DNA of 64,000 nt from Pseudisothecium myosuroides. Lineage: Eukaryota > Streptophyta > Bryopsida > Hypnales > Lembophyllaceae. Shown piece after piece: positions 20,964 through 33,102 of the stretch (positions are counted from its first letter, which is position 1; every line of letters begins with the position of its first letter). Position numbers and translations under genes: made by a program. Below the pieces are notes generated by a model. That model made no database searches. It was not told the origin of the DNA and saw only the letters and a list, made by a program, of their open reading frames with translations. Where the stretch lies: the NCBI GenBank assembly GCA_951799445.1, contig CATOGU010000239.1, positions 1-64,000 of the forward strand, given 5' to 3'.

Positions 20964-21386
20964 CTACCGTCGCCCCTGCGACGATGGCAGGGCGAACCAC
21001 ACCAAACCAAAAAGCAAGCCCACCGGACTCACTCTACGCCTCCGGCACCCCTGGCACCTGCAGCACCTGCCCGCAACTTTGGCCAGTCTCCTCTCCAGCT
21101 TCCTCTCCCTCTTCCTCTCCCTCCTCCCCAGCAGGTCCAGCGCAACCATCCCCACGGTACCAGCCACGGGAGGAGCCACGGGAGGGGCCACGGGACCGGC
21201 ACCGAGCGTCGTCATCACAGGGTACCCAGTCACGGCCGGAGCACCTGCATACGCCTCGCCTGGATACACCATGTGCCCCACCATCTGCCCACCGCCGGAG
21301 CTTAGGTGGGGTGCCGATGTTACAGGAAGAGAGGATTTGTGATACAGGGCATTGCCCAAAGTCCCATTTGTCCCCTGAAGGGGGGT
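20964..21386 (-). CDS. Possible exon, Gly/Pro/Val-rich protein ending in a basic tail
   Basis: The open frame on the minus strand encodes SSLPVTSAPHLSSGGGQMVG, AGAPAVTGYPVMTTLG, then repeated APPVAPPVAG, a basic helix RRERKRERKLERRLAKVAG and a Cys/Arg segment. The upstream side is cut by the palindromic MITE beginning at 21387, so its 5' end is missing or displaced. Two other frames through the same GC-rich stretch are also open, so the choice is uncertain. Confidence 0.3.
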   Translation of the reverse strand, partial: TPLQGTNGTLGNALYHKSSLPVTSAPHLSSGGGQMVGHMVYPGEAYAGAPAVTGYPVMTTLGAGPVAPPVAPPVAGTVGMVALDLLGRRERKRERKLERRLAKVAGRCCRCQGCRRRRVSPVGLLFGLVWFALPSSQGRR

Positions 21387-21505
21387 AACCATGGTCAAAT
21401 TGACAAAAAGTTGACAAAGATTGTGTCCTAACCTACAGACCTCTGTAGGTTAGGACACAATCTTTGTCAACTTTTTGTCAATTTGACCATGGTTTCCTTG
21501 TAGTG
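21387..21505. mobile_element. CACTA-type palindromic MITE
   Basis: Arms of about 52 bp read AACCATGGTCAAATTGAC, then AAAAAGTTGACAAAG, then ATTGTGTCCTAACCTACAG, and return as an exact inverse. The right end GGTTTCCTTGTAGTG is a proper CACTA terminus. The outer 10 bp of the left end are replaced by unrelated sequence, so the copy is left-truncated. Confidence 0.85.
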
Positions 21506-21518
21506 CATGGATCACAGG

Positions 21519-21860
21519 GTGCCTCTCGGTGCCGAGAGGGGTACCTCAGGAGATCAGGCCATGTGCACTCGGGATGGCGAGACGGGGGAGGGGGATCAAT
21601 GCCCTCCCCATTTTTTTTAAATTTTGATTTATGTTAGTGATCTCTGGATTCGTTGTGCCAAGCCGGTGACTGCTCCGGGGTGCCTCTCGGTGTCGAGAGG
21701 GGTACCTCAGGAGGGCAGGCCATGTGCATTCGGGATGGCGAGACGGGGGAGGGGGATCAATGGCCTCCCCATCTTTTAGTAATTTTGATTTATGTATGTG
21801 ATCTCTTGACTCGTTGTGCCAAGCCGGTGACTGCTCCGGGGTGCCTCTCGGTGCCGAGAC
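21519..21860. repeat. 161-bp tandem repeat, 2.1 copies
   Basis: GTGCCTCTCGGTG begins at 21519, 21680 and 21841, exactly 161 bp apart. The sequence between is nearly identical (gggatggcgagacgggggag and so on). Each unit starts with a small hairpin, CCTCTCGGTGCCGAGAGG. ORFs across it (21546-21908) are repeat-derived. Confidence 0.9.
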
Positions 21861-22122
21861 ACCGAATTGATTTGTGAGAGGTGAACTGTGAAGTGCTTGC
21901 CATTTCAATGCCAGTTTCTTCCGCTTTTGTGGAGAGCTTCCTTAATTTTTGGTGTTATGCCCAGTAGTCTTTGCTCTTATTTTACACGCTTGACGTTGGT
22001 GACTAATGTGTTTCTAGGTTACTGTGGTTATTCGTAGGTTTATACATGATTGTATCTCCTCTAATAGGAGAGTATTGAGTAATTTTCACTCCTACATTTG
22101 GATGAAATACACTGAAGTATGC

Positions 22123-22440
22123 TTAGAAAGTCATTTTGGCCAATTTGACCACAAGACGGACTTTAAATCTGATGACCTCGTGTTTCTCGTTTCTTTTCTT
22201 GGTGAATATTAGCTTGAATCCTATTGGTTTGGTTGTCAGATTCGTTGCTAGCGGGCCGAAGACGTGCCGCTTTTTGAGCAATGCGTATTCAGCTTCAAGT
22301 GCAGATCGCCAGTTGGGCCAGTCGGCACTAGCCTTGGCCTCATCTAAGGAGGTTGGGTCCGATTCGTCATAGCTAGTGGCGAAGTAACCAAGGCAAATTG
22401 CATCTCCTTGTAAATCCAGTGTGTAATTGCTTTCAATCAA
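22123..22440 (-). pseudogene. Ty1/copia reverse transcriptase, N-terminal fragment
   Basis: The minus strand encodes SLDEAKASADWPNWRSALEA, then EYALLKKRHVF, TTKPIGFKLIFTKKRNEKHE and IRFKVRLVV. This is the start of the copia RT domain (pattern P-x-x-x-x-E-A-x-x-x-x-x-W-x-x-A-x-x-x-E, then K-W-V-F-K-x-K, then K-A-R-L-V-A). Homology ends abruptly at RLVV, before the catalytic YVDD region, so it is a dead fragment. Confidence 0.85.
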
Positions 22441-25400
22441 ACCAGATATTTTAAACTCTGTTGACTCAGTTACAGATTATTTCTCTTACTATGTCTGCAT
22501 TTTGTCCGTCAGCTTGATGCAGTATAGCCCTTCTCACAGAGTGATCTGGTGATATGAAAATTTATGTACTGTATTTTTGAGGAATGCACTTGTTACCGGT
22601 GTACGTCTTTGTGTGCATCTATATCGTATGTCATTGAGTACGCAGAGGAGGACGATTATTGTCATCAGATTTAGCTCTGGTGGTTTGTTGAGCACGAGGC
22701 AAAGGGATTGTTTACAATGTCCGAGCAATCTTCATGACAGGTACTGACATGAAATTGCCTGGACCATTATGCACAAATGTTCCTCATAAAAAGACAGCAA
22801 TGTTAGACAAAAGTATTGAAATCTTTGCTTGAACAACCGTGTCAAATAAAAAGGTTTGCAATTTATCCATGGCCCTACAGTTTTTCCTCTGACCGAAGTA
22901 AAATCAAGAAATGCAATCGTTTTATTACCTCAGTTGGGTTCCGTTTCTCGGTGCAGTATTTTGGCAAGGTGCCACTAGCATTCTGCCAACCAACCACAAT
23001 CATCTCATATTTATCAGGCATATAGCTCCACCAATTTACCGTTCGTAATGTCACCACCTCAATGTTGTGTGCAACAATATCCAATAAATGCTAGGGACGA
23101 GATCAAATCTCGAAAAAATCCGGAGCTATAGAAATTGGAATCACCTGTAAATCAACAACATTCTTAAAGTATGTTTGTATTTTGTTCTCGCCCTTGTAGA
23201 GTCAAGGACAAAAAGATCTATTCCTCACTCAAACTCATCTCTTGGAGTTAATTCTCTACCAAATCTAAAACCAATTGCATATTTTAAAGGTCTAGAAAGG
23301 GGGGCAATATTTATTAAACTTTGGGAAGAGTGGATTTTTTCAAATCCATGCCTTTAACCCATGTCAATTACAATGTGGCACTATCAAGTATGATGTATTC
23401 ATCAACCTCAAGTCTTCTATCAATATTCTTTTACCTTTTAACCATCTTTAGAGTTTGAAATTGCCTCAACTCAAGCACCCATTCTAGAGCTGTGTGAGGA
23501 TTTCTTCGAGGTCGGAGAGAGAGGCGGTGGTTAAAGTTCGTGAGGGGATTGTTGCGTGTGGCTCGAGATCTGGTGTTGCGCGAGGTGAGTGTCATGCTGT
23601 ACCTTGCCACCTTCATCACAAAGCTGCATGGAAAGTCCCGTTTCCCCCACCCCTTTTTTCTCTTCTACGGCAGAGACACCTGAATTTGTCTGCTTTGCGT
23701 TGCATTTGAGGCTTGGGTACTTTTGTCCACGAGTGTCGATACTGGGAGAGGGTTTTGTTCCGACAGGATGCCAAGCACTCTTTCGTCGTCGTCTCGTGCA
23801 CATTTTTGACGAAATCAATATGCGAGGCGCTTGTCTTGTCTTGATACGGTTATTTCGTGCCGTATTTTTTGTGACATTCATTGCTGAGCCTACTGGAGGA
23901 GAGGTCTGGTTCGGATGTGAGGTTTTTCGTGAAGGCTTTTGTGGTTCAGTGGCACGATTTTGGTCGATCCGGCTGGGGAGCGGGACGGGGTTTGGAGTGT
24001 TAGGTTGTCGTGTACGCAGCGATTGGGTTTTTCGAGGGGGTCTACAAGGTGAACAGTACGGATCGGTAGACTTTGCGGTTGTTGGGTGAGGCTGAAGATG
24101 ATGTTCTGGCAGTTTGAGTTTTTGTCTGTGTAACTTGTTTGGTCGGTTGATTTCTTCCGGGGTTTTAGAATTTTTTTGGAGTGGATCTGGTTCTTGCCAG
24201 TCGTTGTCGTCCTAGGGCGGGACGAGTGAGCGCGTTTGAATTTGCGCCGGCGTGACCGTGAAGGTTGTCGGAATTTCTCCAAGATTGCGTAGGTTTGAAG
24301 AATTGAGGCTTTTGTATTGTCGGAGGGTTTAGTTGCGGTCTTGGCTTTTTCATGGTGGAACCGTACCTGGAGTTTGGAGCTCAGAGGTTGCGAGGATTAT
24401 TATGAGCATTTAGGGTATATATCAGGGTTAGGGGTGGAGATCGGAGATTTTTGGATTTTTCTTCCGGAGCCTTGGCCTGATAAAGAAGGTGAGACAAGGT
24501 AGCTGCCATTCGTCAAGTGGCGCAAGTCGCGAGACGAATTTGCGTTGGACTTTGATATTTCGAGGGTGACGTGAGGCTGGCGAAGGTGAGTTACTATGAG
24601 GATCTTGGTTATGCTTAGTTTGGATTGGAGGGATTATCGGTACCAGAGTCTGAAGCAGGGTCCAGTACCGGGGCCTGCAATTACTTGCAAATCAACTGGA
24701 ACCACGTCAACCGCATGAGCTGTGTGAGCTGATTTTGCATCAACGACGACATGTTGTCTAGAGTTTGAGCATGTTGTCTAGAGTTTGAGCATGCTGATCG
24801 AGGCATTTGTGCTTTATTATCGATACTTAGCAATTTGCTGGATATACATATATTCTTGTAGATCACTTGATCACTTCCCATAGTCTAGGGCAAGATCCTA
24901 TGGTTGGGTTTCCAAAATAAACAAATTTCTTACTTTTGTAATCATTCCCCCAAAAGTGGCAGTTTTGGGTGACTGTCACAGAAAAAAGGGCTTGGGCTTC
25001 CCAACGTACCCCATGGCTGCACCTTGGTGGCAAGTTTCAACCTACAATATATCCAACAAACCCCCTAGTTGAGTCCAACCGTTTTAAATCCTGGGCTTCG
25101 AGGAAGAAAGCTTATGGCCTCTGGCATGCCCGAAACCTCAACCAAGGCTACAAAAACATCGCTACCTTCGGACGTAGCCGGCTCCCAAGGATCAAAAATT
25201 TGCTCAAGTTTGCATTCATGAAAATCCAATAGGTAGGATACTACTACTAAAAAGATCAAAGACAAATATACGTTGTGAGGAGCAAAATAAAAAGTCTGAA
25301 TTGTTGTGAACTGAATTGACCGATTTCAGACCGGCCGAACCACGAGAGAGGAAAATGCCAAGCAGCAGAGAGGGTGCACATCAAAGTGAACATTCACCTA

Positions 25401-25658
25401 TCCTTCTGAATACATGACCTATTCCAACGTCCTTTCCACAGCTCTAACCTGGCTTTAAAAGTTCGCTTCACAGCCGAGGATCGATGTTTCTCTGCTCCAT
25501 TGTAAAACCAGAACCTTGGGGCTTCTGGCTGCTCGTTCTGGACTGCCTTGTTTCAAACTACTTGTGTTGGACTGCCTCGTTCTGGCTCCAGGCCGTGAAT
25601 CAAAATTTGGAGAAAACGAGTTGGGACTCAAAATATTGATACTAGAAAGGCAAACTAA
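22441..25658. other. No gene identified; T/G-rich plus strand at 23450-24620
   Basis: The 23589-24089 plus frame (166 aa) and the 23890-24282 minus frame are open but have skewed composition (Gly/Phe/Val or Arg/Lys/Ser/Pro) typical of non-coding skew. The region resembles the 5' leader or first intron of a plant gene, but no exon could be fixed. A 22-bp direct duplication containing tgttgtctagagtttgagca lies near 24750-24795. Confidence 0.3.
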
Positions 25659-25680
25659 CACTACAAGGAAACCGCTTGGT
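25659..25680. repeat. Isolated CACTA-type terminus
   Basis: CACTACAAGGAAACCGC matches the ends of the two CACTA-type MITEs. No matching right end was seen; it may bound a larger or broken element extending right. Confidence 0.5.
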
Positions 25681-26209
25681 ATTCTAAGAAGATAGGAGGA
25701 GACATATACTAGTGAAATAGAATTAGCAAGTAGAAGTAGAATTTAGTAGGTAGGAAACAATTAAGAAAAGAACTCTTGGTGCAACGTTTCCATTGCCAAA
25801 AATTCTCTAAAGTAGAATAGTAGCTCTCAAAACTCAAATAAAGTAGAATGGAAGAGATGAAGTGACAATTTAGAATTGTGAAGTGGCAATTTAGAAGTTG
25901 AAGAGGATTTAGGAAGAGATAGGATTAGGTGGAAATCTAGGAAGAACGATTAGAACCATCGAAATTTGGATAGAATAATAATTGACCAAAGAGTTGAAGA
26001 GTCAATTATTGTTGGAAAGTTGATTTCAATTATTTTAGTTCAAGACTAGTCAACCCTTTGAAGTAGAAATAATTGAATTAGAATAGTGTTTGAAGAGAAA
26101 GAGAAATTAGAAGGAAAAGAAAAGAAAAGTGAAATTCAAGAAATTGGCAAACCTTGTACTAAAACCCCTACTTTAAGCCGTGGGCAAAACTACCAAACGA
26201 TTCCGAAAC

Positions 26210-26272
26210 ATGGCAAATGATGGGGAGTTTGAAGGGGTATACGATTACCTAAACAATGACTCCAACTCCGAG
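26210..26272 (+). CDS. Candidate first exon, unidentified
   Basis: ATG followed by ANDGEFEGVYDYLNNDSNSE and a consensus donor GAG|GTAAGC. The 21 codons are acidic and look coding against a purine-rich AT background. No downstream exon was recognised in the diverged repeats that follow. Confidence 0.3.
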
Positions 26273-26474
26273 GTAAGCTCCTAACTTTAAACCATCCATT
26301 CCAATTTCTCAAAAATAGACATTTACAAGTAGGACCGAACTCTCAATTCAATTCAGAGTGTTTAGAATAGTAATATTTCAAGAACCAAGGTAGTATTGTT
26401 GTAGAGTCTAGTTAGAGGTTTCCAAAACCATCTTACACTTAGAAGTTGGAATCAAATTGAAAGAGATATTAGCG

Positions 26475-27180
26475 GATGAAGTTTAGGAGTAATATTGGAT
26501 GAAAGTTAGTACATTTCATCCAAATGGAACAAGAATAGAAACTTACGTAGAAAAATAAATCTAGACTCCAGAAAAGAAACAAAAATTAGAATTCAAGTTG
26601 TAGGTTAGTAGAAAACCATGGATGAAGTTTGAAGTACCGATTAGCGGTCAAACTTCATCCATTGATAACTCCTAGTAGGAAGGTCCAATCAGCACGTGTC
26701 TTAGCATTTTGGAAAGCTAGAATTAAGACTTACAAAGAAAAATTAACAAAAATCTAAAAATAGTAATTGCTCAGAGTAGCACCGAGCCACATAAGTAGGA
26801 TAAAGATCAAATAATTATTAAAAGAGGTAATCAAAGAGAAGAATTAGATTTGGAAATAGGTAGAAAGCACTTAGTAAAGTCCGGAACTAGTCTAACTTAG
26901 GAGAAATTCTTAATCATTTAGTAGCAAACAACGGATGAACTTTGGGTTAGAATATGGATGAAATAGGGTAAAACTCATCCATCCAAGTCCAAACTTAGAA
27001 CTTAGGTAGAAGTTGGCAATATAGAGTCAGAGTCAAAAACTTGAAGTAAAATAGAATAGGGAAGGGGTCTAAATCCAAGGATGAAGTTTGGATAGACTTA
27101 TAGAAGTTAGAACTTCATCCGTCCATAACTCTTGCTAGGAAGGTCGCATAACGTTGAGTTTTATATTTTTGGAAATGGCA
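26475..27180. repeat. Diverged tandem duplication, 457-bp period
   Basis: GGATGAAGTTT-type phrases at 26475 and 26623 recur at 26932 and 27080, each exactly 457 bp on. Each unit holds small inverted pairs (ggatgaagttt with aacttcatcc). Overall identity is modest, so the duplication is old. Confidence 0.65.
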
Positions 27181-27280
27181 TGAAATTTTCTATCTTTATA
27201 TGTGGACAAATTTAGATTGTATCACCTTTCTTTCAAAAACCACCGTGGCCTAGTTCGTACGACCTAATTAGAATAAAACT

Positions 27281-28371
27281 TGCAATTTAAGTTAGTTTTT
27301 CTTGATTTCTTTAGTTTCTTGCAAACTTATGTATATTTAGGATTTAGAAAAGATCCATTGCTTGGAAGGCACAATGGATTTTTGCTAGGCACCCATAGAA
27401 CGAGAATCAAACCTAAAACTCAAGAGCCTGGTTGTGCTCACTTATTTACCAAGGGTGGGTAAATAAGTGCTCACACTACTTTATCATTTTGAAAAATTTG
27501 AAAAAATTCAGGTAAAATCTTTTTTAATAGGAAAAGGTGCACTCTAAATTTCAAATTCATTTCATAATTTATGTAATATTTCTACATGCAATGTGGGATA
27601 CAAAATAGGACAGGTATTTTTTGCAATCACACAAGTGTAGGACCATTTTTGCATATTTTCCATGCCTATTTCTATCCTATCTGTAGCATTATTTTCAATC
27701 ATGTAGAAAGACTATCTATCTTAGTTGTACAACATTGATGTCATAGATGGTCTATTATACTAGTATAAGACTTTAGCCATAATACAACAATTATTATTTA
27801 TAGACTTTAATTTGGCCTAGAACTAGTAAAGTATATGTAAAATATGCATCCTTTGAAATAATAATTTCATTTGTTGTTTTGTGCATTGTCTTGTAGTTCA
27901 AAGTTTAAAGTTAATTTTAGCTATTACAAAGTAATTCATTTATAATCATGAAGCCGTAATTTGTGACTATTTTGGCAACTAAAGGAAAAAGAACAACAAA
28001 AGGATATACCAATAATACAGTTTTTTTTTTGTTAATCTTTTGATGCAATGGAAAACCATTGCATTAAAAAGACTTTACAAAACATTAGCTAAGTCCAGAG
28101 ATTGGAAATGAAGAGATAACAAGCAAAATGAGGTTGCCAACAAAAAAGAGACCCAAAAAATGAACAAATCCCTTCAAATTCCACATACTGTAATCACCAA
28201 ATCTAGTGGCCAAGCCTAGTAAGGGAGTGAATTCAAATATTATTGAATTTAGACTAGTTGTCGTCTGTACAAGCTATTCATAAATGCCATGTTCCTTGTG
28301 AGTACTACTCCTCTAAGTCTTTGTCATTTCGAAGTATTTACGTACAAAATGAGCAAATAAATGGCATTTGA
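27281..28371. other. No gene recognised
   Basis: AT-rich sequence including a near-palindrome acttatttaccaaggg / tgggtaaataagt at about 27438-27470. Downstream flank of the helicase pseudogene. Confidence 0.4.
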
Positions 28372-31300
28372 TCAATACTCTACATTTGGATTTGTCAACC
28401 ACTCCGCAAATTTATAATCATTGATGTATTGAGAGCAACCTAACCTCTTCAAAATTTCTCTGAATCTCTCTGAATTTCTCCAAAAGTACCAACATGCTGG
28501 TACCATCTTATCATGCCCAATAGATTTTTAACCTGGGCCAAAACGTTCAGGGTGCATCACTTGCTGCCCAAGTGTATTGGGCAAGCCGCAGCCAAAGCAT
28601 TGGTTGGCCTTCCATTGCAACCAATTTGGACAGTTTGAAGACCCATGCCCTTGGGCCAAACACTTGAAACAAAGATTTCGAACATATGGGCATTGTGATA
28701 TAGAATGGTACCCACCAAATTGTTGATTTATAGTGCAGAGAATGCACTTATCTTTAGCTCCCTTCAAGAATTGAACTAAATCCAATAAATTGAGCATCAG
28801 GCTTCCATATTGATCTTCATGTGCTGTTGTAGACAATAATGCATTACCAAGGCAAATTTTTTTGGTAGGTACCTCCTCTAGCATTGCAAATGCATCATCA
28901 TCCATGTCAACAAACAAATCTATATCGTCACAATAAAAGTTGTCTGTAGAAAGAGCTGGTCCGGTGGTTGTATTGGTGGATTGAATGTGCATGGCAATAG
29001 ATTGACAAACGTCACATTTTTCAGATCCCAAAGAAAAGCAATCAAATCCACAACCATCTATATATTCTTGAAGTACCCAACGCCTGCACTTCAACCCACT
29101 TATCAATTCCACAAGCTTGGTACATGTCTCTTCATGTGGTTGCCATCGTATTGGCAATAAGATGATATGTTTGCTAGGCAATCCGTCACGGTCTCCACGA
29201 CCACTTTCTTGTGCAAGATCAATCATTGAATAAGGCTCATCCATATGAATAATAAGTCGAACTGTATCAATATCAATGCCTGCACCAAATGCCCCTGTTG
29301 CAACCATAATGTCTACATTACCATTCATCCACAAGTCTTGAGCCTCATTTCTAGACTTTTCATCTAATTGTCCATGGTAATAGACAGCAGTCATGCCTTG
29401 GGAACAAAGGAGTTCTGCAAGTATTTTTGTTTGTTCCCGTCCTCTGCTGAAGATGATGGATTTAGGAGTAGTGGGTCCTAAATCCAATAGAAGCCTTATC
29501 AAAGTATCTTCCAAAGGGCCCTGATTCTTGATGACTTGGTAAATAATTTTGGGACGACTAGTGGGACTTTGAACAACGGATAGATGGGAATTGAAAAACT
29601 GCTTGAGTGAATTTTCCATATTAGGTGGTATAGTCGCTGATAGGAAAAGCAATGGGACAGGTACTTTTTGAATGTACTTCAAATCATGTATGGCTGGTCT
29701 TCATGAACAGGATGTAAGTGCCAAATGACACTCATTCACAACAATCCTTCTAAGACGCTGTTCTTTATATAAATATCCAAGATGATTTTGAAAGGCTTGA
29801 GATAAACAATGCTCCATTGAGACCAATAGAATGTCAACTATACTAGTAGCCAATGATTCTGAATATACTTGTATTGAAATCCTGGCATTTTATAAGCGAC
29901 GTAGCATATCTTTCTTCAATGTCACAAGAGGACATATGACAACAGTGGTATAGCAACCACTTTCAACTAGTGATGGCAAGAGAAACAATAGTGTCTTGCC
30001 TCCACCTATTGGTAAGACAACCAATAGATCTTCTTGCTGTTCCAAAATCCAATGTATTGCTTGTGCTTAATATGGGCTCTTGAACTTGTTGTATCCTAAT
30101 GAAAGCAAACCACGTAATACCAATTCTGAACAAGCCAAAGATGGGAAGTCCATACCAATGTTCCCAAAGAAACGGACTACTTTAATTTCGTGAAGATGGT
30201 GATGGTGGACATCACTAGTTGTAGGGAAAATCATTGCACCACCCTCCTTTTCATGCGGTGAAGCTTAATCTGAAGGAAGACTATCAGAAACAAGATGTAA
30301 AAGTTGATGCCATTCAACAGATGCCAGTCGATAGAATTGGAACTCATCTCGTCCAATACCTGGATGGTCAAAATTAGAGCGACCATAAATCGTACTTGCT
30401 GTTTGTTGGGAGTGCCTTGCTTGGCTATCCAAAGGTCCATCACGTGTAAATTCCAAAACATTGCTATACTTCAAAAATCTATCTGCCAAACCAATAGCCA
30501 TGTGTCGCCACGATTTGAGAGGTTGTGCAACTTTCAAATGAGTCAGAAATATTCTTGAGATTCCTTCAGATAAATCACGACCGGAAAAAGCTTGTCCTTC
30601 CTTCATAGCTAATAATAGACCGTACAAGGTGGTTTGACCTCTTTGTATAAAACCTTGGAAGCAACTTTCTCCATCTTCCAAACATATGTAAGATAGTTAA
30701 TCAATAAAAAAGAGGCATCTTTACATAGAATTCAAGCAATAGGCCTTTATGTCCCACAAAGATTATCTGCTTTTCCATAAAGAGAGAGGAGCATCACAAG
30801 ACCATCTACAAAATACACACCCCAAAGTTGAGTAGGGGTGTTGCGGATTGCAGAAGATAGAAATTCAACACCACGTCCTGGTTGTCCTGCAATGAGATGC
30901 ACAATGGACAAAAAAATTTGCAACCATTTTCCATCTTTATGCATCCAACTACTCAATGCCCCTTGGTTCCAAATAATCTTACTACCAGCATCTTCAATGC
31001 AAACAATAAAGTGACAACGTAATGTAGCATTAGTGACAATGTGATGAATAAGTCCAAGGGTGTAACTAGAACAGTGGTTATTCTCATTCCAAATGAACCA
31101 ATACCCAACTCTATTTTCTCGGAGATTGTCTTCTATTCTACTTCCAGCTTTACTTTGGAGTATCCTATCTTTGTTCAAATGATACTCATGCATATCAAAA
31201 AGTAAGTCTCTTTTCAACTCCCTGTATAACTCTTTGATTGACTCACAAATCATATTTGATATGCCTTGGATATCCACATAAACACCATCAACAATTTGTC

Positions 31301-33102
31301 CATCTCCGGCCCACACCACATTTGGAAGGATCATCTCATTCTTTGTAACTTTAAGAATCAGCCTTTTTGCATCCAATATTGCAGCAAAAGGTGTTCGATA
31401 GCCTTCTTGAATAAAGAACAAGAAAGATTCTTCAACTTGGTTTGTACCATCTATTGCTAGGTTTGAAGTGTAGACAATCTTATAGAGGACAAGAGAACAG
31501 CACCAATACATCAACCTAGAAATGCGCTGAGTTACCTCATTTGTTGTTATCACATGGTGATGTTGTATTGCTGTAAAAACAACAAACCGATATATAAGTA
31601 AAGAGGTCTCAAGAACAAGGTGAGATGGCCGTTGAATAAAAAAAGATCCTCTAGAACCTGTATGCAATGAGACTTGGACAAGCCAATGTGTTCATTGGTA
31701 AACAGCCCATCTTCATCTTCCATATGCAATCCATTCCAAAGGCTTTGTAGAGATTGTTGTAGTGGTTCATCAAGTGGAACCAAGATAGAAAGTATATCAT
31801 CTTCATCATCATTGTTGTTGTCACTATCAAGAGACTTGAGTAGCAAATTGATGAGGTGCACCAATGTTACTACATAATCTTCAGAAGACTGTTCCAATCG
31901 TGAAAAACAATCTGTAGAGGTGTCTATAGCCTTTGTAGATTTGACCTTTTTCCTCAATAGGGGTTTTGCTATATTATTGTTGTATTGAAAGTCGGACATC
32001 AAAGATCTACAAACTTCACGCAATCGGTTGGGAAAGAAACGGGCATCTCCTTGTCTTGGTGCTGATATCAAAGCAGCCATTGTACCAATATCTTGACCCA
32101 AATTTTGTATAAATTGATCCCAATTGAGCCTTTTGATGAACAAAGGTAATTGTCTGGATTCATCAAATGATGCCACTTGAGCCTCCTTCTGGCGTTCTTC
32201 GGCTTCTCTTCTAATTACATCAATAAGAGAACCATGGGCAATGTTTCCAATAGGTTGGCTTACTCCAAACCAACTATTATTCCCAGGAGAGCAAAATAAA
32301 CATTGCACAAAGCAAGCTTTGTGGCTACCTTGGATAGAGCAATTAGACTCATGAATAATGCGAAGGTCAGCTTTCAAGGTGGACAATTTTCTACAATAAA
32401 AGATACAGAACTTCATCCAAATCCATCCACTACTTCGAGACCTTCGATGGGATCCTTCAAGGCAAAAGTACCAATTCTATATTGAGCAAGATGACCAATG
32501 CCCGGATTGAGTTGAAACTTGTTAATATCTGTCGACAACCGTTCCAAATCTACCTTATGTCCATGTCTAGCTGCATGCTGGACAATACTTCCAACCTCAA
32601 CCACATATTTGCAAGGTCGACAAATGGCTATGGAAAGGTGCTTATTCACAAAGAACTCCAACTTTGATTCAATATACGACTCCTGGTCATTTCTTATAGA
32701 GATGAATGGCTCGATGGGAACAAATACCTGAGAGGTGGGTCCTTCAGAAGGGGTCATAAAATCTGCTTCTCTGCAAGTTTTACAATGTTTTTGCATTTTT
32801 CCTAAGTATTTGCTTTCAAATTTCATGCAACGTGGGCATTTGAATAGTTGTGTGTCTGGTCGACGCAAAGTGGCCTTCTCTTGTAGTCCATAGCCATCCA
32901 ATGGAAATGTCACATTGCACATTGGAGTATGGATTCTTGCGTGATTTGTCAACTGGTCCTTTGTATTGAATGCGGGACAGTCACATTTTGTGCATTGGTA
33001 AGGCATTGTTGAGCTCATTGTTGAAGATGAGGTAAGTGATTGAGCTGTAATCTCCTGCGTTGATACAAAAAAATATGTTTTTAACTTTTCCTTGATATGC
33101 AA
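28372..33102 (-). pseudogene. OrsD-type zinc-finger / RecQ-like helicase gene, decayed
   Basis: One ancestral gene can be followed along the minus strand. At 33102-32413 it carries C2H2 fingers (YQCTKCDCPAFNTKDQL..H..IH; FKCPRCMKF..H..C) and an OrsD/DUF3505-like finger (ICRPCKYVVEVGSIVQHAAR). At 32416-30747 there is a central region with HLIAGQPGRGVEFL, and at 30681-30265 a segment with KSWRHMAIGLADRFL. At 30200-28372 lies a RecQ-type helicase: Walker A PIGGGKT, box II as VNECH, SATIPP, then a helicase C domain with YYHGQLD, ATGAFGAGIDID and QESGRGDRDG. A CCHC knuckle (CFKCLAQGHGSSNC) and a C-terminal HDKMVPACWYFW segment follow, with a final TGA at 28374-28372. Lesions: in-frame stops at 30069-30067 (TAA), 29892-29890 (TAA), 29703-29701 (TGA), one TAA after GPG near 28530, two more near 30745-30730, a frameshift within 31550-31667, and Asp to Asn in box II. 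The order matches giant OrsD-RecQ proteins known mainly from fungi. Confidence 0.8.

Noticed and set aside
20882..21388. 168-aa Ser/Pro-rich plus-strand ORF
   Set aside because: Opposite-strand shadow of a more plausible Gly/Pro/Val-rich frame in the same GC-rich patch, though neither is certain.
23589..24282. 166-aa plus ORF and 130-aa minus ORF
   Set aside because: Overlapping open frames produced by T/G strand skew; no domain, no splice structure.
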